NCBI GenBank assembly: GCA_024663395.1 | Contig: JANFAH010000037.1 | Location: 62,001-126,000 of the forward strand | DNA length: 64,000 nucleotides | Direction: 5' to 3' | Source: Pisolithus tinctorius | Taxonomy: Eukaryota; Basidiomycota; Agaricomycetes; Boletales; Pisolithaceae | In this document: piece after piece, positions 22,100-34,535 of the stretch | Numbering within the stretch: position 1 is the stretch's first letter | How the letters are laid out: each line of letters opens with the position of its first letter | Notes under the pieces: generated by a model | Databases searched by the model: none | What the model was told of the DNA's origin: nothing | The model's input: the letters and a program-made list of their open reading frames with translations, nothing else | Program-made: the position numbers and the translations under genes

Positions 22100-24615
22100 A
22101 TGTTGGCACCCGTGCTAGCACAGTTTGTCGACTCCACTGACCACTCTTCATTAATGTTGAGCAAGCATGGGAAGGCTCTCCTTGTTAATGACAAACTTGG
22201 GCCTGTGGAACGAGTTGTCGATTTACCCCCAGAATTATGGACCGCTGTGTTCTTGCAGACAGATGGCCGTACGATACTCAGATGTTGCGCGGTGCGTATG
22301 CCTTTTCTTTGTCTTTTCTTTTCTCTATCGTAATTTTTCATTCTGACGGATAAGTACGGGTGCTATTTAGGTATGTCACAGATTCAACGATATCATCGAA
22401 GGATCCGTAGAACTCCAATACCGAATCGAACTAACCGTAGACGGGATGATCGACGGTCCCCCAAGCTCCCTCTCCATTGGAGAACGTCTCACCCGTCTCC
22501 GCGCGCTCCGCCGATCCTGGGCAACCCTCCAATGGACGTCCAAGATCACCGTACCGATGCCGGGCCCTTGCCACGCCTACGAGCTCGTCGGCGGTGTGTT
22601 CTGCAAGATTCATCATTCGGCAAGGCATAGGTATAGCTCGAGACATTTGACCGCGGCGTGGTTGCCGTCTGCGTTGGATACTGAGGGTCAGATGTTGGTT
22701 AGGGACGATGTGGGGTTGCCGACGAGAGATTTTGCAGTGGATCCGTCGCAGGATTTGATTATATATTTTAGGGGTAACGATATCGATGCTTTGTGAGTCC
22801 TTTGTTGTTTCGCGTTTCTCTTGTTGGTCTCGAGGTCGTGGGAAGTCGGGGGACCGTGGAGGAGAGAAGGGGAGGGGTTCTCCCGACGGTTTTTTTTTTT
22901 TTTTTTTTTTTTGACTAGTGCCAGGGGAATATGATTAGGCTGACATTTTATCTCTCGCACACACAGGCCAGCGTTGGTCGCTCCCGGTGCGGTGGAATTA
23001 CACGTCCGGGCGCTTTCCACAAACGAGGTCCACCCAGACGCCCGTTCGGCTACGCTGCGCATGCCCGTTCTCCTCCCCGTCACAAACGCATTCATGCAGA
23101 TCGTCGACGATATCGTTGGTATGCTGTACTTTATCGAACCCGAGCGACCACACATTACGTTGTGGAACTGGAAAACTGGGAAAGTCGTCGTGGTATGTTT
23201 TCTTCCTCGGGCAACACCTCGATGTCCAGTTTTTTTTGGGGGGGAGTACACGAGGCTTATCTACATTTACAGAACCAATCTACTTTCCATATTCCACCCA
23301 ACACATGGGACTTCTCATTTATCTCGAACCGCGCGTTCTTCGTTACCACCGTCCAGACATACGGCACTATCGACATCTTCACATTTGACGGCGACCCTAC
23401 TGAATCAGATCAATCCGACAGTTCATCCTCCGCCCCCTCATTCGAACCTAGCACCACGTATAGATTCATTACCCAGCCCAAATCCAATGTAACCCATGTT
23501 GCCTCTTTGCACCTTCCCCCTACCCTCCCGCATATCCGGGTTGTCAATCTTTCCACGCATACTGGGCCCTTCCTGGCTCGGCCTCCTTCTGGAAGACCAT
23601 TCGTCGCCGCCAACGAAGAGAGGACACACGTCTTTTCGGTGCAGTATGTCAATCCGAACCCCGACGCCGTGAGGAGACAGATGCGGTACTGTGTATTTTT
23701 GAAGAACAGCACGCTGGAGAAGTACATAAAGAAACACCAAAGCAGGTCTGGTACTGGTGCCGGTGGGGAAAGATTGACTGGGCCTTTGGTGGTTCCGTGG
23801 GAGGCATGGGGGAGGGAAAATACGCGGTTCATGGTGCATCATTGGAACCAATTCGAGTGGCTAAGGTAACGTTACATTTGCTGTTACATCTGGCATTTGG
23901 CGGAACGCCCCTGATCGCAGTTGGAGCAGGTACGTGCACGGCCACAGAGTCGTCCTGCCAGCCCCCCGAAATGGAAGGGCAATGATGTACGTTCTTGATT
24001 TTAATGTGCACGATACCGTGCGGCAGAACCAGTATTACCGTGTGGACGATGGCGATACGACGGACACATCGAAAGCCGATGCGATCTCAATTGGCGCTCC
24101 GCCTACACCCAAACCTAGTAGGAACCCATGGAACAGCATCGCCATTGCCACCAATGGAGAGCTTTACCGAATGCCAACGGTTGGACATTCTGAAGAGGAA
24201 GAATTGGACAATACCGGGGAGGATGACGATGGTCCGGTTGTCTTTGCGCCGGACCCGCTGCAGATAATGTCTTTCAGCAGGCAACAATTTGCTATGCACC
24301 AACAACGACTCCGGCAACGCAATACCGGTTCTAAGCGCGCTAGCCTTGTCACCGAGCCATCCGTCGAGGAGTACCCATTGTTCTTCTCTGCCCCGTTCGA
24401 GACCGCACTCCCATATCGCGAGTTGCAGCATGAGCAAGAGGTGGAGTATTCCGGGATTATGGTGGACGAGGAGAGAATCGTGGGTCTTGAGGTCAGTGAC
24501 ATACGATTTCACCAATGCGGCTGGTGTGGCTGATAATTGATTCTCGGACTGCCGCTGACAGTATCCTGCGTTTTTAAATGGAGATATGAAGGATATTCAT
24601 GTCTTCACGATGTGA
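22100..24615 (+). CDS. F-box domain protein, Agaricomycete type
   Basis: Start MLAPVLAQFVDSTDH at 22100. The F-box lies around residues 40-75: VVDLPPELWTAVFLQ, then TILRCCA joined by an intron to VCHRFNDIIEGSVELQYRI. The core that follows (DGPPSSLSIGERLTRL, then TVPMPGPCHAYELVGGVF) recurs in large mushroom F-box families. Later exons give a beta-rich C-terminal half (VDDIVGMLYFIEPERP, TLWNWKTGKVVV, TWDFSFISNRAFFV, YVHGHRVVLPAP). The last exon reads YPAFLNGDMKDIHVFTM and ends with TGA at 24613-24615. F-box proteins link substrates to SCF ubiquitin ligase through Skp1, and the substrate is unknown. An intron at about 22795-22966 contains 23 consecutive T. Six or seven exons, no breaks. Confidence 0.8.
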
Positions 24616-24978
24616 GAGGAGGCCATTGCCAAAATTTCAGATATTTGTGTGTACACTTGGTTGTGCTCCTATCATTTCTTCTTCTTGTACATGTGCTTGC
24701 TCACTACTCACTACGTATACCCAAAAAGTCTTGCGTGATCGAATGAAACTTCACATGTTAGCTTGTTTGCATTTCTTCTATGTACTATCGTGTACTACTA
24801 CTGTACTGACTCTAACATCTGGGACTCAAAATACATGACAATCCTCTTCCGACCATATTACGCTGACGGTGTCGTTAGTGATTATCGTTTTCAGTGACTT
24901 TCGCTCAAGTAGGGCCTGTGCGGGTCGAGAACGGTTACATAAACTGCCTCCTGAAGGTCTGATATCGCACGCAGGTGA
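24616..24978. other. Intergenic, ending at retrotransposon copy 1
   Basis: No gene seen. The last five bases, GGTGA (24974-24978), are one half of a split target-site duplication. Its partner is TCACC at 42791-42795 on the same strand, the reverse complement. Confidence 0.7.
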
Positions 24979-25268
24979 TGTAATGGCGATGCGAAGTTAT
25001 AAGACTTGCAACGACACCACACCAGGATTCTTCTTAAATACTACTCGTTTCCAGAGTGAAAGGTCTGTTTGATTCGAGGTAGAAAAAGAGAGTCCCCGTA
25101 CAGTACGCTACATAGGCCATTTTATAGGTTAGAGAGCAGGCACGAAATATGTCAGAGTACTGCTACGGGTAAAGTAGGATCAAGAAACAAATGAGATGAT
25201 AAGTAAGACTGTCATAGAGAATTCACCATCTGAACAAACGGTCGACAGCGTCGGACCGAATCCTTACA
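24979..25268 (-). repeat. Copy 1 3' LTR, 290 bp
   Basis: Reads TGTAAGGATTCGG to CGCCATTACA on the minus strand. It appears identical to the other LTR of this copy and to those of copy 2, so insertion was recent. Confidence 0.9.
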
Positions 25269-25315
25269 TTCCCCCCTCCAGGGTACAAAGTACCCTTTCT
25301 TCGTGTAAAACTTGC

Positions 25316-28300
25316 TTACAAAGCAGCGTCCCCGGCACTTCCCGCGGTCTCGTCCTGGGGCATCGTTTCATCAACTTCACCCTCCGCATCTGCTATGCCG
25401 TCGTAATCCTCTCCGTATTCCCCTTCGTCGTCCGGGCCATCGAAGACACTGTCGACGCTTAGATGGTTAATCGTGATATGAGTATGATCGGCGAGGGTGT
25501 CGAAAGGGGGATCCATGTCTAAGGTAGAGGTCGAGGAACTAGCGACGGTGGCATTCTGACGATTATCAGCAGTGGTTTTAGGTGCCTCACGACGCCTGCT
25601 TGTACGCGAGGTCTCGTGACGTCTACTGGTCCGAGGCCTCTCTGATCCTTGTGTTCTAAACGGCGACGAGTTGGGACGATCACCCAGAGGCCCCCTTGTA
25701 CGACGATTGTCTCCTCTACGATCCCGGCGGTCCTGATAACCTCGCTGGGAGCGATCGCGCTGGCGTCTAGCCCTCTCTGCCGCGTCCCAGAGCAGGCTAT
25801 TCAATGTCTCAGTCTCTGCAGCGTTGAGTACCTGCCCGCCCTCTATCTCTTCCCTGCTACGCAGGTCAGTGTCCGCTCCCAGAACTTCCTCCCTAGTTGG
25901 GGCTGGGCCCGTGATGACAATGCGATGTCCCGTGCCAGGTTCAAGGTAAGCGAATCGCGACCTCGTAGTGGCTCTACGGTGGTAAGCTTCCCTGAACTGA
26001 CGATATCCAGCAGGGACGTCGAGGGGATCTCCCTCGTTTCGCCGCAGCGCTCTGTCGTACACGAAGAAGGACCGAATCTGCTCACGGTGAACCAAGAGTC
26101 GCTCCTCTGTCTGCCCAGGGCCGGAGTCAACCCAGATGACAAAATAATCAAAGCTAGTCCATTCAATGGAACGACTTTGGGCAGGGTTCGACATAGTGGC
26201 GGCCTGATGACGTCTCGTGTCAGGTGAGTGGTTGATAGCTAAGCTCTGTAGCTCGCTAACGATGTTGGACAGGGTGTTGTGGAGCGTCGCTAGATTTTCG
26301 GGGCTGATGACGGGTTGCCTTGCAGGCCGAGATATCAAGGGAGCGGGGTGCGATCGGCGACGTGCCCTCTTCGGGTAGGAGGCGGTTTTACGGGCGTAAC
26401 AATGACAGTGGGAGTCGCACTTGCGTCCCCTGGGCCTGGAGGTGTATAACGCTCGTGAGTTGGATCGTGTACGCAAACCTGAACGTAGGTGGGCCCGACG
26501 AGGGTGATCCGAAGGGCGGCGTGAATGGTTATAGGGACGACTCGAAGGCGCAGGAGGTCGGTTGTGTTTAGTGGAGCGATGAGGGTGGTACGGACGAGGA
26601 CGGGTCTTGGGTTGATGATTTTGAGAGCGGGAGGATCCAGCCGTAGTGGGGTGTAGGTGAGTGGATGGGGACCTCCAGTTGGGACATGAGCGATTTAAAT
26701 GGGCCCCACAGATATGCGGTGTCAAGTGTCCTATGAACACCTGGGAGTCGTTGTCCGACGAGCTCCCGTCGCTCTCGTCCCTTAAATTTTCAATCCCATC
26801 AACCCCAATGGCCTCGAAATAATCGGTAAGCGCTTTCAGGTGCGCGACCTCGTCGTAGGGTAACCACGTTCGATCTCCAGCTGTCCACTTCACTTCGAAC
26901 TTCGCGTCCGATCGGCTGCCACGATGGCTAATTATCTGGTCGACAGCCCATTCTCGGTTTGTCCCTCCGAGTTCCGGAATCTGATCGTCTTTCCGTCCAG
27001 GGAACTTTCTATCGTCATTAGGTATGTGCACCCTTAACAATGATGAATGAAACACGTCGTGAATACCTCTTTGCTTTAGGTTATCAGGTAATTCAACGCG
27101 ATAAGAATTATTCCCGAAGTCGTCCGAAATGCGGTACGGTCCAATGAATTTCGGTACGAGCTTTCGCGATGTCCCCCTTGACAAGCTAATATTCTTGGTG
27201 GAGACGTACACGAGGTCACCCGTAACAAATGGGCACACTCGGCGCTTTTTATTAGCGCCAACCACTTGTTTCAATCGTGCCTTTAGGATTGCGTCATGGG
27301 CGTCCAACAGAGTAAGTTTCATTTTATTGGCAAACGCTCTCACGCTTGGGTATTCATCTCTCGTCGGGGAGTCCCAGATCATCCGTCGAGGCATCCGTCC
27401 GGTGTTCAGGAAGAACGGTGCGTAACCAGTTGATTCCGATGTTGCGTTATTGATTGCAAACTCGATGGCAGGTAGTCGTGACACCCAGTCCTTTTGATTC
27501 GGCCCGATGCAGCATCTCAGCATCTGGGCAATGGTTCGGTTGGCGCGTTCCGTTGTGCCATCTGTTTCCGGGTGGTACGCACTCGACATTTTCTGCTTAA
27601 TCCCAATTAGCTCATTTAGGCGTTTCCAGAAGGTACTAGTGAACAGGACGTCGCGGTCGCTAATGATCGCTCGAGGTAAGCCGTGGTGTTTATACACCTC
27701 GGCGAACATTAATTCTGCTACTTCACGAGCAGTATAGGTTGTTCGGCTCGGTACGATGTGCACCATGGAAGTTAGCAAATCGATAATCACCATTATCGAG
27801 TCATACTCGCCGTCGCGGTCTTTGGACTCTGGGAGCGGTCCCACAAAGTCTACTCCAATCGATTCCCAAGGTCTGGATGGTACAGAGAGTGGGTTTAGTA
27901 GTCCGAATGGTTTGTGGGTCGGTGGCTTGCTCCGTTGGCAAGTCTGACATGATGTACAGTATGCGGTGATATCTTTCACCATAGAGTCCCACCACAGGAA
28001 TTCACGAATATATGACACCGTCTTTCTGGCGCCTAGGTGGGCGAGCAAGGAGTGGGCATGGTTGATGATGACCTCCCTAAGTCGTTTGCCGTCTACCTCA
28101 ATATCAGGTACGCAGAACACGGTGCGATCCGGGAGTTTCAGACTGATGAATCCGTCAGGCGTGATATTGAAGTTCTTGAAAGCCTGTGGGTCCTCGATGA
28201 TCCGTTTGAAGAAAGGGTCCCTATCATACTTGTGCTTAGCGGCTTTGAGTATCCCTTCGCTTCCTGGGTATACAACCAATGGTACCCTAGTCGTCGGTGC

Positions 28301-31116
28301 CCTCGTTATGTCACCTTCCGACGTGAGTTGCCCCGTGTCCGGCATAGGGATCCGCGTGTCATGCATCGTGTTTACAGCGTGTGTGTCCTCAGGTGGGGGA
28401 CGTTCACTGTCCTCATCCCCCTTCCTTCGTTCGCCTGGGCCAAGAAGAACGAAGCGATTCTTCATTCTCCTAGCAAATTCGATACCGGTTTCAGGCCAGC
28501 CAGTCTCCGCAGGCGGTGTTGGAGGGCGACGATGGCGCATGGTCACTCTCTTGGTAGCGGGCTGAGCAGGTGCGTCCTCCGTGCGTTCGCATGCGTCATC
28601 CGCACTGCTCATTGCAGCAGGCGGCTCCCCCTCCATAGGTCGCTCCTCAACGCTCGTTGGAGAGGGCATCGCCGGAGGTTTCAGCACTAATCGCAATCGG
28701 CGCACAGAGGATGGTCCCGCTGCCTTGGGCGCTTTGGGGGAGTCACTCGGCGAAGTGTCTTCCGGTTGTTTCACTGTTGCCCGCGCTTGGGACCTGGTGG
28801 ACATCGCCATCGCTTCGACGCCAACATACAAAGGTGCGCTGATGATTTGCTGACGTTCCTCCGTATTGGCAGACTCCTCAATCTCTAGGTCATGATGCAG
28901 ATATTCGCTGGGCGCACGGATAGTCCCTGGGCATCAAATTCATACATCCGAGAGAGAGCGTCCGGGAGGATGTTATCGACACCAGGTACGTGTTTGATAT
29001 CAAAGTCAAACTCGGCCAGTTTCTCTAACCAGCGTGCTTGTCTCCCAGACAGGTCTTTCTGTTCCAGCAAGTACATCAGACTCTTATGGTCGGTAACCCA
29101 CGTGAAGTGAGTGCCCTGCAGTATATCCCGGTGCCTTAACATCGTTTCCACCCCAGCAAGGAGCTCTTGCTCATGAACGGGGTAGTTACGTTGAGCTGAC
29201 GACATCTTCGCAGAGTAAAAGGCGGCTATCTTCGCGGACTTCCAGTCCTTCCCCTGTGCAATTACTCCGCCTATTCCATTTCCGCAGGCGTCGGTCATAA
29301 CCCAGATGGGTTCGCGGTCGGGACCGTACTCCAAGGGAACGCGGCTGTGACTCGCACAGGTGGCAACGTATTGTTTCACCGTTTCGAATGCTCGCTGCTC
29401 AGTAAACGTCCACCGGAAGGGACGAGTTTCGGCGCTTGCTTCTGCTAGCACACCCAAAGGTACGCGGACTTTGTAGATGTCGTCTGCCAGGTAGCCTACT
29501 GACCCAATAAATCCTTTGCATAACGTCCGGTTGGTGGGGACTTTCCAGTTGAGGATCCGATCGACCTTTTCAGGATCCATTTTTATTCCATCATCAGTGA
29601 CGACGCGACCCAGGATCTTCACTTCATCACACAAGAAACGAAGTTTCTTCTCGCTCAGGTAAAGTTTCTCTCGTGTGAGGATTTCAAGAACGAGTTTGAC
29701 GTGTCTAATGTGATCTTCCAGGGTCTCAGAGTAGATGATTATATCATCCAAGTATACGTCCATGAACGTTCCCACATATTCCCCAAAAATGTGATTCATT
29801 AGGGCTTGGTACGTCGCTGGAGCGTTGCAGTCGCCTTGCTGGACTACCAGACTGACCATATTTCCGTCTGGGGTCGTAACGGCCGTCCTTTCTACATGCT
29901 CGGGGATCACCCGAATTTGTTCGTACGCGTCGGCTCCATCAATGATCGACCTATATGGCCTCTTGGCCACTCGCCATAGGATACCATCCATATCAGGCAT
30001 CGGTGACGATAACTTGCGCGTATTCTTGTTTCGCTCGCGCAGGTCGACCACCACACGGAGTCGCGGAGGGTTCCCTGCCTTTGGTATTAGCAACATTGGG
30101 CAAGTGTTCCTTGCCGCGGTTAGTTCCCAGCGGCCGGTTTTCAAGTAGGCGTTTTTCTTTTCCGCCCAAAGAGGTCTTAACGCCTCTGGACATCTAGATG
30201 GCCGCCAAGGGTATATTTTCTTTTCATCTATCAGTGGGATCTCGTGATTTATGGCTCGGAATGGGGGAAGGGCCGTCGCTCCTACTTGGGAGCATAGAGG
30301 CTTTGCTAATTCCTGTAAGTACTTCCTTGCCTTCTCAAGGTTCTCATGGTAAACGTCCGTCGCGCGTGATTCCAGGGTTGAGACCTGCGCTCCTTTCATC
30401 TCGGTGGGCGTAACACTTCCCACAACGACTCTAGGCGAGTGTAACCCCACCATTACTTTGTGCTGATAGAGGAACGGTGTCCCTAGGATCAGATCGTAGT
30501 TTTGCAAGTTCATGACATCGAAGTATCGTTCGCAGTCAATCCCTTGATATTGGAAACGGGCCTTAGCGCCGAAGTTCACCTTGGACCGCGAGCCCTGAAC
30601 CGCGAGCTGAATGGTGAGAGGTTTCTCAAGCGAAATACGTTTCACTTTCAATTGTTCTGCAAGCGTCACTGACATGAAATCAGCCAGCGATCCCGTGTCG
30701 ATCAGCGCGCGCGCCGGGTGGCCGTTCACGTGCACGACGACCACCAGAGGCTTCGGTATCTTTCGCGTGAAATCCTTGGCTATCGAGGAATTTCTCTGTA
30801 GGGTCAACTTATCCTCATCGCGGACCTTAACGCCATTCAACTGGATCATGTCATACGGTGCGTCTTTCAACTGATCTGCGACCCCGTTGGTTTCATCATT
30901 TCCAGCGCTCTTGAATAGTGCGCAGATCCCCGGGTCTTCTTCCTCCAGGGGGTCACTGCTCGTTAAGGCTACACACGCGCGAAACAGCCTCTTAGCATGC
31001 CAATGCACGACGTCGAAGTCTGGCCTGGAAATCCTTTCCAGCGGGAGGACCAGGCGGGCCGCCAGGTGATAGTCAAGTACGTCGATTGTCGTCTTATCTT
31101 CCCTAACACACGCAAA
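25316..31116 (-). pseudogene. Copy 1 pol, frameshifted
   Basis: The reading frame follows a UGA at 31117-31119 and carries protease, reverse transcriptase and RNase H as in copy 2. A run of four C in copy 2 (48400-48403) is three C here (minus strand of 28929-28931). This 1-bp deletion shifts the frame after YEFDA and stops pol at 28885, just after RNase H. A second open frame (28831 to 25316) still encodes integrase, chromodomain and the long C-terminal extension, but it is cut off from reverse transcriptase. Products would lack integrase. Confidence 0.9.
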
Positions 31117-34110
31117 TCATCCTGAGTTTCCCCCTTCCAGCATTTGAAGACTGTGCTCCTCGAGCTTAGCGATAATGCAGTCCTCAATAGGGCGTCCCAT
31201 GGGGTTTGATCTCCAGGTCCGCGCGCGCTCTTGGCGTCTCAGTTCCGTTTTCGGGATACCAGCGCGTTCTCCCTTTCGAAACCAGTACCAACTATCAAGT
31301 CGGAAAGCAGGGTTCATTAGCAGGTGCATTTCGACTGTAATCTCGTCTCCTGGGCCTAATACATCTCGTTCGCTTTCCACAATCATGTGTCGGCCATCCA
31401 TCAGATCATAGACCAGGAATCGGGAGTCCATATAAGTGCGCAACGAGTTCGGGTCATCGCCGGGGTAGCAGATCCCGGATAGTCGTTCCATGGCCCTGTC
31501 CTCCAGGGGGTGCCCTAGTTTTGTGCCCACCCACCAGATTCCACGGGCCTGGTTGCTCCTATAGGCGTAGACATGTATTCCGTCATTCGGGGCTTCTTCT
31601 TCGGGAATGGTACTATCGCTAGTTCGGTAGTCTTCGTCGTCTGAGACGCTCTCCAGGTCTGGGAGATCATCATCAGGTACGCCATCATCTTCCTGGATCG
31701 TAGGCCCTCGAGCCTGAATGAAGTTCAAGGATACCTCAGGGCCGTGCCTAGACGAACTCGCCAACTGACGTTGGCACTCAATATCTCCGAAGTCGACACC
31801 CACACCAAAACTCGTAATGCCTGAGGACTTGCCGGCATTGAGCACGGTCTGACGATCAGGACAATTCCTCGAGAAATGCCCCGACTTATGGCAGATGAAG
31901 CATAGGCCCTCCGCCTTATGTCGTTCTTGCTCTTCTTTGCTTAGTTTAGGGGCATCACGCTTCCGCCTGTCCGGACGTCTGGTGCGTTTCCCTCCCAGGG
32001 TGTGATTATCGGGCGTAGCGGCTTCCTTTCGATAGCCTTCGCCCTTAAATCTCCTCTTCCTTTCGCGTCTTCGCTTGTGTCCTGACTTGTGAGGTTCGGG
32101 ATTCTCTGGTGACGCGGCCGCACTTCCCACCGCCCTATGCTTACTCCTTCGTCGCTTAGATCTACGAGTATAGTCACCAGCGACAGTCTGGGCGATTTCG
32201 AGGATCTCAGCGGATGCCGAGATCTTCTTTAGTGATGAGATCTCCGGGTTCAATTTTTCTTTCCATAGGTCTCGTTGGAGCTCCTTTCGGAGTCCCGACC
32301 AGAACTTGTGCACCTTAGTGCGTTCGTCGGTCTCCCCGATCATGTTCCATAGCTCGTTGAGCTCGTACAGGTAGTTTTTTACCGTTTTAGAGTTCTGATA
32401 ACATGATTGTAGTTTCTCTCTTTGCCGCATTCGGAAATCAATGGGGAAACAATAATTGAATAGTTGCGTAAAGAAATCCGAGAGTCTCCACTTGTAAGGA
32501 TCCCCTGAGACTTCCCGCACGTAAAACTCATGTGCCTTACCCGTCAGGTAGTGGGATAGGATGAACGCACACTTCTTGGGTTCGACTCGACCGTCTGTAA
32601 CATACGCGGCCCCTTCGGTAACGAACCGTTGAAAGGCGTGTACGTCGTCGGACCCATCGTACTTATTCGGCGGGATGGGCTTAAGAGTCGTCCTGCGACG
32701 AGATTTCGAACGCTTCTTGGATTTGCGTTTCTTTCCCTTACCACTCTTGCGGCGTCGGGATCTACCACGTCGGTGGTTCGAGCTGCTTGACGACCCACCC
32801 AAGCTTAACGATGATTCACTGGTTGTCGAAGAAGAATCATCATCGCTCGTGTCAGAATAGCTGGATGGATCACTACTGGAGTTTGACGATATGGAGTCGT
32901 CATTCGAGCTCTCGCTCGTGGTAGATGCAGACTCGGACGAGCTGGTATCGTCGTCACTTGATGAATCTGAGGTGTGCTTCGCCTTCCTTTTATTTTTGGA
33001 TCTTTTGGAGCGCTTCTCATCCTTTTCAAGGCGCTTAAAGGCGAGTCCAATGTAGCTTTTTGGATTGATTTGTTTTACAGGCTCCATAGCCCTCGGCGTC
33101 TTCTGTCGTTCACGCCTCTTGTGATCTTGACGGACGACTTTATCAACCATCTCCTTTATCGGGTTTGGGGGTTCTCTCGAGGGTTTGGTCTCCCTCTTCT
33201 TGTTTTTCTTCGAACGCTTTAGCTTACTCCTCTTAGGAATCCGCTCATCTTCCCCGCCATGCGGTTCTGGGAGTTCGTCCTCAGTGGGTTGTGCGGTGCC
33301 CTCCGGATCGTTCCCCTTTGACGGTCCGGGTTGGTCACCATCGCTCTCATTTGCCAATCTATTAGCGGCATTCCACAATGCAAGGGCTGCGCGTTGCGCG
33401 TCTGGGTCTATCTCATTCTCGCTAAGTTTCAGGTTCCCCCAATTCCTAGGATCGGGTCCCTTTCCCTTGCCTTCACCCTTAGCGGAGGGCTCATCACTTT
33501 CTGACGAGGTCACTTCAGGGTTATCCCTCGTCATCGACAACGACCTCCTCCGGATTTTCTCTCGTTCATCCAGGGTCAGTTGCCGTTCCGCCCTTCAGAC
33601 GGCATTTGTCTGGTCTGGCCTTAACATGCTGTGGGCTCGTCGCTCATGCGACTTCTTACGCACCACCTCTGTCCAGTCGTTTTGCTCCGCTTCCATATCA
33701 CTCGTTGGGAAGATGGATAAAGAGTCGCAGTGGACATTATCAGGTAAGACGTTGTTCGTACTATGAGTCACTACTCGGACTCTAACAGTACGAGCCTGTG
33801 AGGCCTCCGGGACTCCAATGTCACCGGGATACACCGGCGAGCTAGTCCTCAAGCCGGGAACGTCAACGGTAGCACCTTGGGGCACTGGACTAGGGCTCCT
33901 CGAGCCAGACCTTACCACATCGCTATAACTCCGGATGTTACTAGCGGCGGTTTTTTCAATTGGGGTAGAGTACTGACTCCCGAGCGGGGTCAGCTTCGGT
34001 AGAGGGGACACACCAACGATCTCAGCGCCAGGCTGAGTCGTTGGGCTTTGGGGTAGGGATGAAGCTCGAGCGCGGGTGCCTCGGCGTGCAGTAGAACGGG
34101 TATTAACCAT
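31117..34110 (-). pseudogene. Copy 1 gag with premature stop
   Basis: It starts MVNTRSTARRG at 34110. Codon 172 is TGA (33595-33597) where copy 2 has CGA (43734-43736), a CpG to TpG change. The frame is open again downstream to the natural UGA at 31117-31119. The rest matches copy 2 gag, including the Ser/Asp-rich and Arg/Lys-rich tracts and the CCHC zinc knuckle. Confidence 0.9.
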
Positions 34111-34245
34111 TTCTTTTTGTTAAGTGTCTTCGGATACTTACTCGAGTGTCGACAGGGGATCAGCCTGCGGATGGTTGAGAAGGTATCGAAGGGGTTTGTT
34201 TAGAGTTCGAGTTTTCTTTTGACCGTTTGGGACAGGAAAAAAATA

Positions 34246-34535
34246 TGTAATGGCGATGCGAAGTTATAAGACTTGCAACGACACCACACCAGGATTCTTC
34301 TTAAATACTACTCGTTTCCAGAGTGAAAGGTCTGTTTGATTCGAGGTAGAAAAAGAGAGTCCCCGTACAGTACGCTACATAGGCCATTTTATAGGTTAGA
34401 GAGCAGGCACGAAATATGTCAGAGTACTGCTACGGGTAAAGTAGGATCAAGAAACAAATGAGATGATAAGTAAGACTGTCATAGAGAATTCACCATCTGA
34501 ACAAACGGTCGACAGCGTCGGACCGAATCCTTACA
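34246..34535 (-). repeat. Copy 1 5' LTR, 290 bp
   Basis: Holds the promoter, including a TATAAAA on the minus strand. It is followed on the right by GCAGT (34536-34540), the reverse complement of the ACTGC that follows copy 2. Confidence 0.9.

Larger units (their letters stand above)
24979..34535 (-). mobile_element. Chromodomain Ty3/gypsy retrotransposon, copy 1 (minus, broken)
   Basis: Full-length element of 9557 bp with two 290-bp LTRs that look identical (24979-25268 and 34246-34535). It has TG...CA ends and a polypurine tract beside the 3' LTR (25269-25279 on the plus strand). It is almost identical to copy 2 at 42796-52353 and lies in the opposite orientation. Its flanking 5-mers (GGTGA left, GCAGT right, plus strand) do not match each other, which is abnormal for a single insertion. 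Two disabling changes, in gag and pol, make it non-autonomous. Confidence 0.95.

Noticed and set aside
22890..22912. Run of 23 T as a terminator or insertion tail
   Set aside because: It lies inside a good intron of the F-box gene. It is more likely a polymorphic homopolymer than a functional site.
28037..28690. Antisense ORFs of about 200 codons over the retrotransposon pol (also 48642-49366)
   Set aside because: They are exact shadows of the integrase-region coding strand, present in both copies only because the copies are identical.
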